Virus record (IMG/VR): IMGVR_UViG_3300020180_000010
Coordinates: 60,348 to 124,347 of that record
Direction: 5' to 3' (one strand)
DNA length: 64,000 nt
DNA from: a virus
A program made the position numbers and the translations under genes. How positions within the stretch are numbered: position 1 is the stretch's first letter; every line of letters starts with the position of its first letter. This document shows positions 37,952-45,888 of this stretch, piece by piece. A model generated the notes under the pieces. That model was not told the origin of the DNA and did not search any database. It saw only the letters and a program-made list of their open reading frames with translations.

Positions 37952-39814
37952 CTATATCACGAGCCAATCTGTACCATTACTTACAATTGTCAATCCGCCC
38001 CAATCTACATCAATTGCCTTACCGGCATTAAGTCCTTCTATCTTATCAGTGCCGTTCGGAACGATCGTAATGGGGCTTGTAGAAGCGGCACCCGCTGCAT
38101 CTTTTATAATCAAAACACGATACGTGGAGGATGCAGCAGTCGGAAGCAATACTAAGGCTTGACCTTGTAATGGATTTATAGCATTTGTAGTTATGAGCAA
38201 TACAATATCATCCGCCACAACAGTATAACTTGTAAAAGGTACAAGCGTTACGGTTCTTACGTTCAAAAATAAATTTATGTGTCTTCCGGCTACTTGATTT
38301 ATCAATCCGTCAAAATTAATAAATCCGGCAGTATAGTTAATAGTCGGAGCGGTATTGTTTATAGTTGCCGAAGCATTGTTATTAATGGTCGCAACGGTAT
38401 TAATTATTGTCGCAGTGTTATTAGTTATTGACGTAGATATGGAATTGGTCAGGGTAGTCGCGCTGACACTTAAATTGGTACCGATAACCGCTGCGTTAGT
38501 TTGAGTAAATTGTAAATGTGTTCCCAGCTCAAACGTAGATGGCGTCAAAACTATTTGTGGCGTTCCGGTAGTAGTGACGCTGACTTGAAAATTTCCATTA
38601 TAATTATTTCCGCAATCCAACGCCGTAAGCTTCGTCCCGGGACTCACGATAGATGTATTGTATCGAATAAATTTAAACGTCGACAAAGCCGCGGAAGATG
38701 ATTTATTAATCGTAACGTTATTATCCGCGACTACTATTTTACTATAATTTCCAAAAACTAATGATGTACCGACAACATCATTTATATATAGGAGCGTCAG
38801 CACAGTACTGAGATCTCCCCAAAAATAATTATCCGATACCGTAATGTTGGCAGCATTTGAATTTATGAAACAATTATTTCCAGGACCGCTGGAATCTCCA
38901 GATAATTTTCCAAATGCCCTTACCTTATTATTCATAAACTGAATATGATCCGCTGCACCATTCAATGTCTGGAATTGAACCGGCACGCTAAATCCATCAA
39001 ATCCACATCCCGTAACTTTTAGCAATGTTGAATAACTGCTGACAACTGAAGCAGTCAGGTCAATTGCTTTAGCCGTACTGGTGGTAAGATTAGATCTTCC
39101 CAAAAACAATACTTCTGAGCAGGAAAGAGACCCTCCCTGCTCCAACGTAACCAATGCTATATTGGTACTTTGCGGATCTTTATACGTAAGATCACCAGTT
39201 ACTTTTGGATATGGATAATTGTCCTGAATAACTAGGTTGGTAAGAGTGGTTGTTTTATAAGCTATGAATGGGTCGTAACCCACAACTGAACCAGTAACGG
39301 ATTGCTCCGGCACTCTAAAAGGATCGGCTTTTATGTTAAAAAGCGCTCTTCCGGTTCCGTGTGCCACAACCGTGAGATTTACAAATCTTGCTCCCGCGCC
39401 TTCCCCCATTATGGTTACGCCCGGAGGAACCTGTACAGTACCGGATATCTTATATGTTCCGGCCTTAATGAATACCAATCCACCATCCTGAACACGAGAA
39501 TAATTTGGATTGGATGGATTGGTAAAAAGATCATTCAGAACTGGATCAAAATACGGAACCGTATCATTAAGGGTTCCCGTAGCATACATATCGTAGGTAG
39601 AGCCTCCCACGACTACGAACTGTGCCGCGCCTTGAGAAACCGTATAGATTTCCTGAAGGACACCTTGAACGTTCGTGCTGGCGATTCCAGATATGGCAGT
39701 GGTGTCGATTTGTGAGGCTGTATGTCGGAATGACTCGCCTTTTATATGTTTTTCGAAATCGAACCTGTCCGTAACAAGTCTTCCGATTCCCTTTGTTTTA
39801 TCAAAAACTACCAT
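37952..39814 (-). CDS. Tail spike with pectate-lyase-like beta helix (620 aa)
   Basis: Residues 1-100 form an attachment region ending in a predicted strand block. From about 105 the sequence shows the start of a pectate-lyase-type helix (GGLVFIKAGTYKISGTVQVP, then GVTIMGEGAGARFVNLTVV), with further rungs to about 400. A Thr/Asn-rich repeat follows (about 435-495: ITNNTATIINTVATINN and variants), typical of trimeric stalks. The C terminus (about 500-620) is a separate beta domain. Depolymerase activity is possible but not shown. Confidence 0.68.
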   Translation of the reverse strand: MVVFDKTKGIGRLVTDRFDFEKHIKGESFRHTASQIDTTAISGIASTNVQGVLQEIYTVSQGAAQFVVVGGSTYDMYATGTLNDTVPYFDPVLNDLFTNPSNPNYSRVQDGGLVFIKAGTYKISGTVQVPPGVTIMGEGAGARFVNLTVVAHGTGRALFNIKADPFRVPEQSVTGSVVGYDPFIAYKTTTLTNLVIQDNYPYPKVTGDLTYKDPQSTNIALVTLEQGGSLSCSEVLFLGRSNLTTSTAKAIDLTASVVSSYSTLLKVTGCGFDGFSVPVQFQTLNGAADHIQFMNNKVRAFGKLSGDSSGPGNNCFINSNAANITVSDNYFWGDLSTVLTLLYINDVVGTSLVFGNYSKIVVADNNVTINKSSSAALSTFKFIRYNTSIVSPGTKLTALDCGNNYNGNFQVSVTTTGTPQIVLTPSTFELGTHLQFTQTNAAVIGTNLSVSATTLTNSISTSITNNTATIINTVATINNNASATINNTAPTINYTAGFINFDGLINQVAGRHINLFLNVRTVTLVPFTSYTVVADDIVLLITTNAINPLQGQALVLLPTAASSTYRVLIIKDAAGAASTSPITIVPNGTDKIEGLNAGKAIDVDWGGLTIVSNGTDWLVI

Positions 39815-39858
39815 GGGCCAGCCTCACAATATAATACTCAAAATATGGTACAGAATAG

Positions 39859-41424
39859 CTAAATAACAATTGTATGGGTATGTCCGAGCCACTGAGTCTG
39901 CACGATTCCATCGATAATTTGATGAGAATGTCCCTGCGCGATGGATGTTGTTTGATTGACTTCGGAAAGCGTCGTCACGCCATCCACGACAACAATTTGG
40001 TGCGAATGAGGTAGGATTCCAGGGCTGCTAGCAATGCTCGTCGTGAGGACTCTAGGTAGTGGCGCGGCATCCCTCAATACTCTTACTTGATAAATAGGGT
40101 CGGTTTTTTGAATACGTTGTGCTTTAAATTTTTGCCCACCCATCAAACTTTGAAGCAATCTATTTCTACTTACCGAAAGAACTTCATATCTAAATTCTTC
40201 GTTTCCATCCTGATCAAACCGAATAATAAAATCACGATCTTTTATCGTCGGGACCGTAAGGGTCCAACAATCAAATATAATTCCCGGATCCAATCCAGCT
40301 TCTCCGGATTTTAATTTATCATCAACCGGACCAAAACGAACCATTATTCTTCGATCTGATCGTCTTTGATTAAAATATTGCTCCCAGCCGCTAACAAACC
40401 CTGAACCCAGACATACTGGACATCTATTATCAGGATATTCACTAGATGGTAAATAACACTTACAATAAATACCGGCTCGTTGTTTCTTGACCAAAACAAC
40501 CGGCTCTCCAATTACGTTTAATAGGAATTCTTGTCGCTGATTGTTTTGTTCCTGAATCGACAACCCTCTCCGGACCCTACCGACTCCTCCGTACCCATCA
40601 GCGCAACCTTGTTCTCCGCCAATATACGTATCGACACATTCACCATTTAATAACAATGTTGGGTCGGTTCGGTGCCAACCTGCATAATCATACGATTGAA
40701 AATCTTCATTCGCGAGATCGCTGCTAGCGAGATCGCTTGTCATGAAATCTTTTAATCTTTGAGCGTAACCATCTGCTGTTCTGTATGAAAAATGATCAAG
40801 ATCAAATCTGCAAAGAACATTATAAATTTTAGTATTCTGATCTTCCGTACCTAAAAACAAACCAATATTGGTATCTTGGATACGAGTTCCGTCGTACCCA
40901 TCGGTATCGTGATGACTTGCGGTAGTGGCGGCGTAACCACGACCGCTTGAATTGGTTAAGAAAAAAGTAGCTCCCTTGACCGTATAACGGATCAGTTCTA
41001 TACCGATCCGGATAAGTCCAGAATCAGGAAACCTTGTTGTCGAGATAACCGGAATAGTTGTATCGGTAGCCAGTATATTTTGTGTGAGCATGGTTGACGG
41101 ATACGCAAACAGAACATCCGTCACTGGTATTAGTTGTGAGGGGGATACAATATTTGGATCATACTCAACGGCCCTGACTGCAAAAAAATACGTATCCCCG
41201 GGAGTCAAATCGGCAATCCTGGCTGAATTACCTGTCAGTGCGATGAATTTAACACCTTCTGAAAATACAGTTTCGGAATCCGTACTGTAATAGATATGAT
41301 AGGCAATATTCAGTAGTACGGATTCAGGATAGGCCGTATTCCATTTAACTTCAACGGTAAAGCCATCATTAAATGCCGAAACTTCCGACACCCCAACTAT
41401 GGTTCTGGATAGATAATACGGCAT
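39859..41424 (-). CDS. Fn3-domain virion protein with CxC/CPxC site and C-terminal HxH motifs
   Basis: Residues 5-105 look like a fibronectin type III fold (VEVKWNTAYPESVLLNIAYH, then LTPGDTYFFAVRAVEY). Near residue 310 a probable zinc site reads CKCYLPSSEYPDNRCPVC. Similar CxC...CPxCxG blocks occur in connector-region proteins of other large phages. The final 50 residues hold three HxH pairs (H473/H475, H499/H501, H515/H517) between glycine-bearing strands, an arrangement known from metal-binding tips of T4-type fibres. Three DGY triplets are present. The combination suggests a neck or fibre protein with metal-stabilised parts. Confidence 0.6.
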   Translation of the reverse strand: MPYYLSRTIVGVSEVSAFNDGFTVEVKWNTAYPESVLLNIAYHIYYSTDSETVFSEGVKFIALTGNSARIADLTPGDTYFFAVRAVEYDPNIVSPSQLIPVTDVLFAYPSTMLTQNILATDTTIPVISTTRFPDSGLIRIGIELIRYTVKGATFFLTNSSGRGYAATTASHHDTDGYDGTRIQDTNIGLFLGTEDQNTKIYNVLCRFDLDHFSYRTADGYAQRLKDFMTSDLASSDLANEDFQSYDYAGWHRTDPTLLLNGECVDTYIGGEQGCADGYGGVGRVRRGLSIQEQNNQRQEFLLNVIGEPVVLVKKQRAGIYCKCYLPSSEYPDNRCPVCLGSGFVSGWEQYFNQRRSDRRIMVRFGPVDDKLKSGEAGLDPGIIFDCWTLTVPTIKDRDFIIRFDQDGNEEFRYEVLSVSRNRLLQSLMGGQKFKAQRIQKTDPIYQVRVLRDAAPLPRVLTTSIASSPGILPHSHQIVVVDGVTTLSEVNQTTSIAQGHSHQIIDGIVQTQWLGHTHTIVI

Positions 41425-41432
41425 ACCAGTCC

Positions 41433-41939
41433 TTAAACTTTAGCGCTCAGTTGTTCTTTTTTATTATTCTTTTCCGTTCCTTCTAATTCATGATAATCAA
41501 GCATACGATCAAGATACTTATCAGCCTCACCTGATCCAAACTCTTCCGATATCCATTGAATTTGATTCCGAAATCCTTCAATTTCCTGCGGAGAATCGAG
41601 ATAATCTTCACCATCAGAAGAAGGGAGAGCTTCATCGGAAGTAGTTTGTTGTAGCTGATGAGTTATTTCATGAATCAGGTAAGAATAATCTTTATAAAAA
41701 TCACCATCACAAAGAAGCTTATAATTAATGAATATTATTCCGTGTTTTGTTCTAGCGGAAACATCCAGGTCAGCAAAACATATAGGAATTTCTTTCAGAT
41801 CCTCAATCGGCACATCATATTTACTAAATACTTCAAGCATTACAGGATCCTTCATGAGGAAGTGTTTTGCTCTCTGTATGACCCGTCTGAGTAATTCTGG
41901 AGAGAACGTTTTAACTTGCTGTAATGTAAAACGTTCCAT
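41433..41939 (-). CDS. HExxH zinc metallopeptidase-like protein (168 aa)
   Basis: The motif HEITHQLQQ at residues 90-98 supplies two His ligands and the catalytic Glu. A downstream acidic segment (EDYLDSPQEIEGFRNQ, Glu at about 119) is a likely third ligand, as in other small phage and bacterial zincins with this spacing. There is no signal peptide. It shares its start base with the end of the upstream structural gene and is followed by the Fn3/HxH protein. It may process a virion precursor or be a structural zinc-binding protein. Activity is unproven. Confidence 0.7.
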   Translation of the reverse strand: MERFTLQQVKTFSPELLRRVIQRAKHFLMKDPVMLEVFSKYDVPIEDLKEIPICFADLDVSARTKHGIIFINYKLLCDGDFYKDYSYLIHEITHQLQQTTSDEALPSSDGEDYLDSPQEIEGFRNQIQWISEEFGSGEADKYLDRMLDYHELEGTEKNNKKEQLSAKV

Positions 41940-42835
41940 TATATTAGCCTTCTTTCACGAAGGTGCCGTAGTTTCCTGTACTGAGGATTGGTAGAGCTGA
42001 CACTCCAGGTTCCCAATCCAGATGGAGCCGGGCGCATATTGTTTTTGATATATTTTAGTTGTTCAAAGTAATTTGCCAAAACCGTGCCGTATTGAGAATT
42101 CAGAAGTTCTGCCACGGATGGTGGATTAAAACTAAGACCATTATCCGAAATGGTGAATTCCCTACCTTTTTCGATCAGTGCTTTGCTCGCTAGAGCATAA
42201 ATGGTAGCTCCACGGATCAAAATATCAAAAAACAGTTCTATGATCGGAGTATCTTCAAAAGTAAAGCTTGTAAATATAGGAGTTTGATTAAAATCACTAA
42301 GTGACATACAAAGCAAAGTAACCAATGTATCGATTGAAAATATATCACAATCAATATATACGGTATTTCCGTGCTCATCCGTACGGACAGCTTTGCCAGA
42401 ACTGTTTAATCTGGCTTTCAGTCCTTTAAGAAGAATATTGATATTTCTGATTGCAGTTTGAGTATAGTTGAACCCCGGGTCATCACCCAGCGCTACGTAA
42501 CCATCGGAGTTTAATTTTGGAAGATCTGTTCCCGAGACAATAAAATTAAATGTAGCTTCTAATGGAAATCCTGATACATTCCCTCTCCAGACATCATTAT
42601 AAACGCCATTGTTTGGATTAATGCCGAATGTATAATCAAAACCATAGATGCCGGTTGAGAGACGATAGACTCCGGAGCTGGTAGGGGCGAGGGATACGAG
42701 ACCGCTTGGTTCACGAATCGATACGGTTGGAAAAAGATCCAAATCAGTAGGTGTTCCGGAGTCATCTTTAAAAGTTGCTCGGAGCGTAATGGTATCTTTT
42801 GGATGAATTGTTTCGGCGCGGGTTTTTATCGCCAT
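41939..42835 (-). CDS. Ig-like-domain structural protein (298 aa)
   Basis: Residues 1-105 form a beta sandwich resembling phage Ig-like/BppU N-terminal domains: KDTITLRATFKDDSGTPTDL, then GVYRLSTGIYGFDYTF. The same LSTGIY strand recurs in the next gene upstream. Residues 125-298 are mostly helical. A good GGAGG ribosome site lies six bases before ATG 42835. The location among neck and fibre genes suggests a connector or fibre-base protein. The family is uncertain. Confidence 0.6.
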   Translation of the reverse strand: MAIKTRAETIHPKDTITLRATFKDDSGTPTDLDLFPTVSIREPSGLVSLAPTSSGVYRLSTGIYGFDYTFGINPNNGVYNDVWRGNVSGFPLEATFNFIVSGTDLPKLNSDGYVALGDDPGFNYTQTAIRNINILLKGLKARLNSSGKAVRTDEHGNTVYIDCDIFSIDTLVTLLCMSLSDFNQTPIFTSFTFEDTPIIELFFDILIRGATIYALASKALIEKGREFTISDNGLSFNPPSVAELLNSQYGTVLANYFEQLKYIKNNMRPAPSGLGTWSVSSTNPQYRKLRHLRERRLI

Positions 42836-42860
42836 GAAAGCCTCCGAAATGTCCCGGGCC

Positions 42861-43193
42861 TCAGGAGCCCGTTATAGAAAAATTACCAAAAGGAACCTGT
42901 ACCAACAGATCAATCGTTTCGTTCCTCAGAAGAGTCCCGTCCATTGTGAATTCCATCACCGCGATATACGTACCGACAGCCGAAGCACCGATCGGAAGTT
43001 TAAATTTATACGTATAGATTCCAGTTGAAAGTTTAGTCATGGCGGCCGGAAAACCTACAGCTAAAGTTGAATTGGGAAAATAAATAGCCTTAACGTTAGG
43101 TAATACCGCGGCATCCGCAAGACTCCCGTAACCATCAAGACAGGTAAGGGTAAGCGTGGCAGTCTGGCCTGGACTATACAGAATAGATCTCAT
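42861..43193 (-). CDS. Small Ig-like-domain structural protein (110 aa)
   Basis: The open frame extends upstream to 43373, but the credible start is ATG at 43193 (MRSILYSPGQTATLTLTCLD). The upstream part lies antisense to a plus-strand gene and has no protein-like pattern. The protein is one beta-sandwich domain with a KLSTGIYTYKFKLP strand matching the domain in the 298-residue neighbour, so the two look like paralogues. Its start codon and that of the divergent plus-strand gene are separated by three bases. Confidence 0.6.
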   Translation of the reverse strand: MRSILYSPGQTATLTLTCLDGYGSLADAAVLPNVKAIYFPNSTLAVGFPAAMTKLSTGIYTYKFKLPIGASAVGTYIAVMEFTMDGTLLRNETIDLLVQVPFGNFSITGS

Positions 43194-43196
43194 CCT

Positions 43197-43637
43197 ATGA
43201 GAATGGTGAAATACGCATATAATAACATTTTTGCAAACATGAAGTCTATCAAAACTATTGAAAAAACATTCTTTGTAACCAATATTTCCGATAGAAATGT
43301 TAGTCTGTGTGATCTTAATCTGACTATTCCGGCCAGAACAACTGTCAATCTTTTGTCTCGGGGCCATTACCATTTGACAGAAGAACAGTTAGAATTATCT
43401 AAATCCTCCGGATCTCTATTTAAAAAAAGAAGTCTTGTAAAAGTTAGAAAGATTCCACCTCAGCAAGAAATAATTTCTAAATATACATTAGGCGATGAAG
43501 TCCACAGCCCTAGTCGTACAAAATCTATTGTAGAGTCGGTTCAACCACAATACGAAGAGCTGAATATCTCTGATGATATGTTTGCTCAAGAAAATGTCGA
43601 TATCGTATCGGCTGAGCGTAAAGACTATCTAAAATGA
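43197..43637 (+). CDS. Structural-type protein, first gene of plus-strand island
   Basis: Up to 146 residues. Starts at 43197, 43203 and 43239 are all possible and none has a strong ribosome site. The 43239 start (MKSIKTIEKTFFVTNISDRN) begins where the protein-like pattern begins. A segment TVNLLSRGHYHLTEEQLELS, ending in SGSLFKK, resembles a stretch in the minus-strand gene at 58005-58649 (DIDLLQFNDEQKQFL, then SGIIKG). This suggests a shared head- or connector-associated fold. It overlaps the next gene by an ATGA. Confidence 0.6.
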   Translation: MRMVKYAYNNIFANMKSIKTIEKTFFVTNISDRNVSLCDLNLTIPARTTVNLLSRGHYHLTEEQLELSKSSGSLFKKRSLVKVRKIPPQQEIISKYTLGDEVHSPSRTKSIVESVQPQYEELNISDDMFAQENVDIVSAERKDYLK

Positions 43638-43798
43638 GCAATCTAGCTGAGAAAAATCAATCCGAAGAAAATGAGGAACCAGACTGTATGGTCAAATTAA
43701 AAGAAATAATTGACCAGTATAGACAATTGAATAAGTTATATGATCAGTGTATCGCAAGAATTAAGATAAATAATATAGAAAAGAATTCTAAGGTTTAA
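43634..43798 (+). CDS. Small coiled-coil protein (54 aa)
   Basis: A 54-codon frame starts with ATG at 43634, overlapping the stop of the preceding gene, and ends at 43798, one base before the next start. It is acidic at the N terminus (EENEEPD), then predicted helical (KLKEIIDQYRQLNKLYDQCI). The tight spacing on both sides supports translation. No family was recognised. Confidence 0.55.
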   Translation: MSNLAEKNQSEENEEPDCMVKLKEIIDQYRQLNKLYDQCIARIKINNIEKNSKV

Positions 43799-43799
43799 A

Positions 43800-44204
43800 A
43801 TGGTTGACCGTAAAAAAAGTATAATTACTAAAAGTAGCCCTGATCTTCTTGAGGGCGAAAACGGTCTCCTTACGATCAGTGATGTAAATATTATTCTTGA
43901 AGCTAATCAAAAAGCGCTAACGATTTATCTTGAAGTAGAAAAACAAAACGAAGATATAATTAAATCATTATCTGAACAGAGCCAAAACTTCAAAAAAATT
44001 GATCTGATAAATGATAAACTGAAAGAAGTTATAGAGAATCAGGTTTCTTTGAAAGAAAAGATAACTGAAAACAAAGATCTTTTTGATAAAATCAAATCAA
44101 AAATAGATGAAATTGACCGCGCTATATTTAAACTGAGCATCATGATAGGCGGCGCGGGTGCAGGAAGTCTCATCACGATCATTCAAAGTGTTCTGAAACA
44201 CTAA
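43800..44204 (+). CDS. Coiled-coil protein with C-terminal membrane segment (XhlA-like layout)
   Basis: The 134-residue product has a long charged helix (about 30-112, heptad-like, rich in Lys, Glu and Ile) followed by a single hydrophobic end segment (MIGGAGAGSLITIIQSVL). A helical domain plus one C-terminal membrane anchor is the layout of XhlA-type hemolysin/holin-accessory proteins and of some membrane-tethered phage proteins. The similarity is in layout only. It is the last gene of the plus-strand island and converges on the cold-shock gene with eight bases between the ends. Confidence 0.5.
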   Translation: MVDRKKSIITKSSPDLLEGENGLLTISDVNIILEANQKALTIYLEVEKQNEDIIKSLSEQSQNFKKIDLINDKLKEVIENQVSLKEKITENKDLFDKIKSKIDEIDRAIFKLSIMIGGAGAGSLITIIQSVLKH

Positions 44205-44212
44205 ACTTTATA

Positions 44213-44443
44213 TTATTGAAGAACCATTACGTTGGCAGCTTTTGGTTTGCCTTTTTTATTCACACCCATGGTGAATGATACTTTTTGTTCTTTCTTAAGA
44301 GTTCGGAATCCTTCCGAAACAATATCAGAGAAATGAACAAAAAGGTCATCCTGACCATCCAGGCCAATAAATCCGTAACCTTTACGTGGATCAAACCAAA
44401 CTACCGTACCTTGAAACCGTTCTTCTTCTTTATTATCACTCAT
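44213..44443 (-). CDS. Cold-shock domain protein (CspA family)
   Basis: A 76-residue OB-fold protein with both nucleic-acid-binding motifs: KGYGFI at 21-26 (RNP1) and DLFVHFS at 33-39 (RNP2). It also has the conserved [15 protein letters not shown] start and a Gly/Lys-rich end. Such proteins bind single-stranded RNA or DNA and melt secondary structure. The phage copy may aid translation or transcription antitermination of the long late messages. This is inference. It lies next to small non-structural genes and is not likely part of the virion. Confidence 0.88.
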   Translation of the reverse strand: MSDNKEEERFQGTVVWFDPRKGYGFIGLDGQDDLFVHFSDIVSEGFRTLKKEQKVSFTMGVNKKGKPKAANVMVLQ

Positions 44444-44451
44444 GATGCTTC

Positions 44452-44685
44452 CTAATAAATAATTTTCCCGTCAACCTCTAACGTATTGCTACTACCAAAT
44501 ATCCGATCAATCTGTACGATTCCATACAGAGCAATTTGCTTCCGTTCAACCGGATCCGTACACCGTTTCATCTGCTCATCTGTATTTTTGAGAATTTCCA
44601 ACACTTCATGTTCGAATCCCAATTTTCTTGCAGTATTGAGAAGATTTCTCCTACTGATCTGTTCTGGTGTTGCTTTTACCATCAT
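44452..44685 (-). CDS. Uncharacterised small protein (77 aa)
   Basis: A helical protein with an early [20 protein letters not shown] segment and one Cys. It overlaps the upstream HNH gene by four bases and lies nine bases from the cold-shock gene, so the three are probably co-transcribed. The family was not recognised. Confidence 0.5.
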   Translation of the reverse strand: MMVKATPEQISRRNLLNTARKLGFEHEVLEILKNTDEQMKRCTDPVERKQIALYGIVQIDRIFGSSNTLEVDGKIIY

Positions 44686-44981
44686 ACCTTTATTGATTTG
44701 TTTTTAAACGTTACGTAGGGTTCAACAATACCCGGAACATTGGCTGTTCCATCCAGAACATAAACCAATATTCTTCCGTTGGGAAGTCGGGAACCAGGAT
44801 AAACCCCAATAACCTTTAACCTTCCTGAATGCGTATATCCGTGGTGGTTGGCGCAAAGAATAGCGAGATTCATCGGATGATTCGTGGTATTTACCTCTGT
44901 ACGTTCGCAAATGTGGTGTAGATGAAGATTTTCCCGTTCTTCACACCCTTCAATCTCACATTTGTTACGAATCAACTTCAC
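44682..44981 (-). CDS. HNH endonuclease
   Basis: A 99-residue protein starting at GTG 44981. It has the core HNH pattern: CEIEGC near residue 8, LHLHHI at 19-24 (first His pair), Asn in MNLAILC, and CANHHGYTHSG (43-53). C8/C13 and C43/H46 could form a structural zinc site. HNH proteins of this size act as homing, packaging or general DNA-nicking enzymes. In this place, among virion genes and without an intron, it is either a free-standing homing nuclease or a packaging-related enzyme. The C-terminal third is beta-prone. Confidence 0.8.
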   Translation of the reverse strand: MKLIRNKCEIEGCEERENLHLHHICERTEVNTTNHPMNLAILCANHHGYTHSGRLKVIGVYPGSRLPNGRILVYVLDGTANVPGIVEPYVTFKNKSIKV

Positions 44982-45010
44982 TCTGCCCTATCTATATCCT
45001 GAAAATATAC

Positions 45011-45874
45011 CTATGGCTTGAAATTCTTTCTTGCCAGATCGTATCCGATATTAAACATTCTTTTATAGCTTTCATGGCTAAAGTCCATCGAATCAGAAAT
45101 TAGGCTGGTTTCTGGTCTCAAAACATTAAGTTTAATATAACGTTTACCTTCAGACAACCCCGCCGTTACTAATTTATTGTAAAAAATACAAGTATTTATA
45201 TTATATTCCATAAGTTCATTCGACAATGTACTTAAAGTCCTTCCCAGAACATCAATCGTATTCCCCAACTTAGGATCATTGCTTCCTTCTGCTGGAGGAT
45301 TGCAAACCAACATATCAATTTCATCCGCACCTAAATTAATAGCATCGGACAGATTTACTTGTTTCTTTAAGCCACCATCACTAAAGATATCATCGCCAAT
45401 TTTAACCGGAATAAAGAATCCAGGATAACTGGAGCTGGCAATGACTCCCTTGATCAGATCATCATCTTTTTCCGTGAACATTCTATATTTATTCGTAACC
45501 AGTGAAACCGCACCTACACCGATCATTCTTCCGCTAGCTCTGATTCTTTTAAGATCAACATCTTTTTCTAACCAAGTAGTCAGGGGTGTTGAATCAAAAA
45601 GACTTTGTTTCCAGACGCTTGAAAGCTTTCCGAACGGCCACCAAGGTTTTATTACTTTTTCTTGAGAAATATTATTCCATTGATTTTCTAATTCAAGAAA
45701 AGCTTCTTTCGGCTGATCTTTTCTATGTTGAGCCAATACTGCTGAATTTATTGCACCGATGCTGATGCCGCAGACTCCGTCGTATTGAAGTTCAAGATCA
45801 TTTAATAAATATTTCAAACAGCCTGTTTGAAACGCTCCTCTGCATGAACCACCCGACATTACAAGAAATCTCAT
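45011..45874 (-). CDS. Patatin-like phospholipase
   Basis: A 287-residue protein with all patatin landmarks: an oxyanion-hole loop GGSCRG (8-13), a nucleophile elbow GISIG with Ser38, and the catalytic DGG with Asp166 in FSDGGL. This Ser-Asp dyad cleaves acyl chains from phospholipids. There is no signal peptide or membrane segment, so it would act in the cytoplasm or be delivered by another route. Phage patatins are known from other large phages, but their role is unclear. Damage to the host inner membrane at lysis is one possibility. It lies between an HNH gene and a fibre gene, in the same direction as both. Confidence 0.85.
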   Translation of the reverse strand: MRFLVMSGGSCRGAFQTGCLKYLLNDLELQYDGVCGISIGAINSAVLAQHRKDQPKEAFLELENQWNNISQEKVIKPWWPFGKLSSVWKQSLFDSTPLTTWLEKDVDLKRIRASGRMIGVGAVSLVTNKYRMFTEKDDDLIKGVIASSSYPGFFIPVKIGDDIFSDGGLKKQVNLSDAINLGADEIDMLVCNPPAEGSNDPKLGNTIDVLGRTLSTLSNELMEYNINTCIFYNKLVTAGLSEGKRYIKLNVLRPETSLISDSMDFSHESYKRMFNIGYDLARKNFKP

Positions 45875-45888
45875 TTTTATCCTAATAT

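Noticed and set aside
43194-43373. Longer N terminus for the 110-residue minus-strand protein
   Set aside because: The added 60 residues are antisense to the plus-strand gene and rich in Cys, His and Ile without domain pattern.
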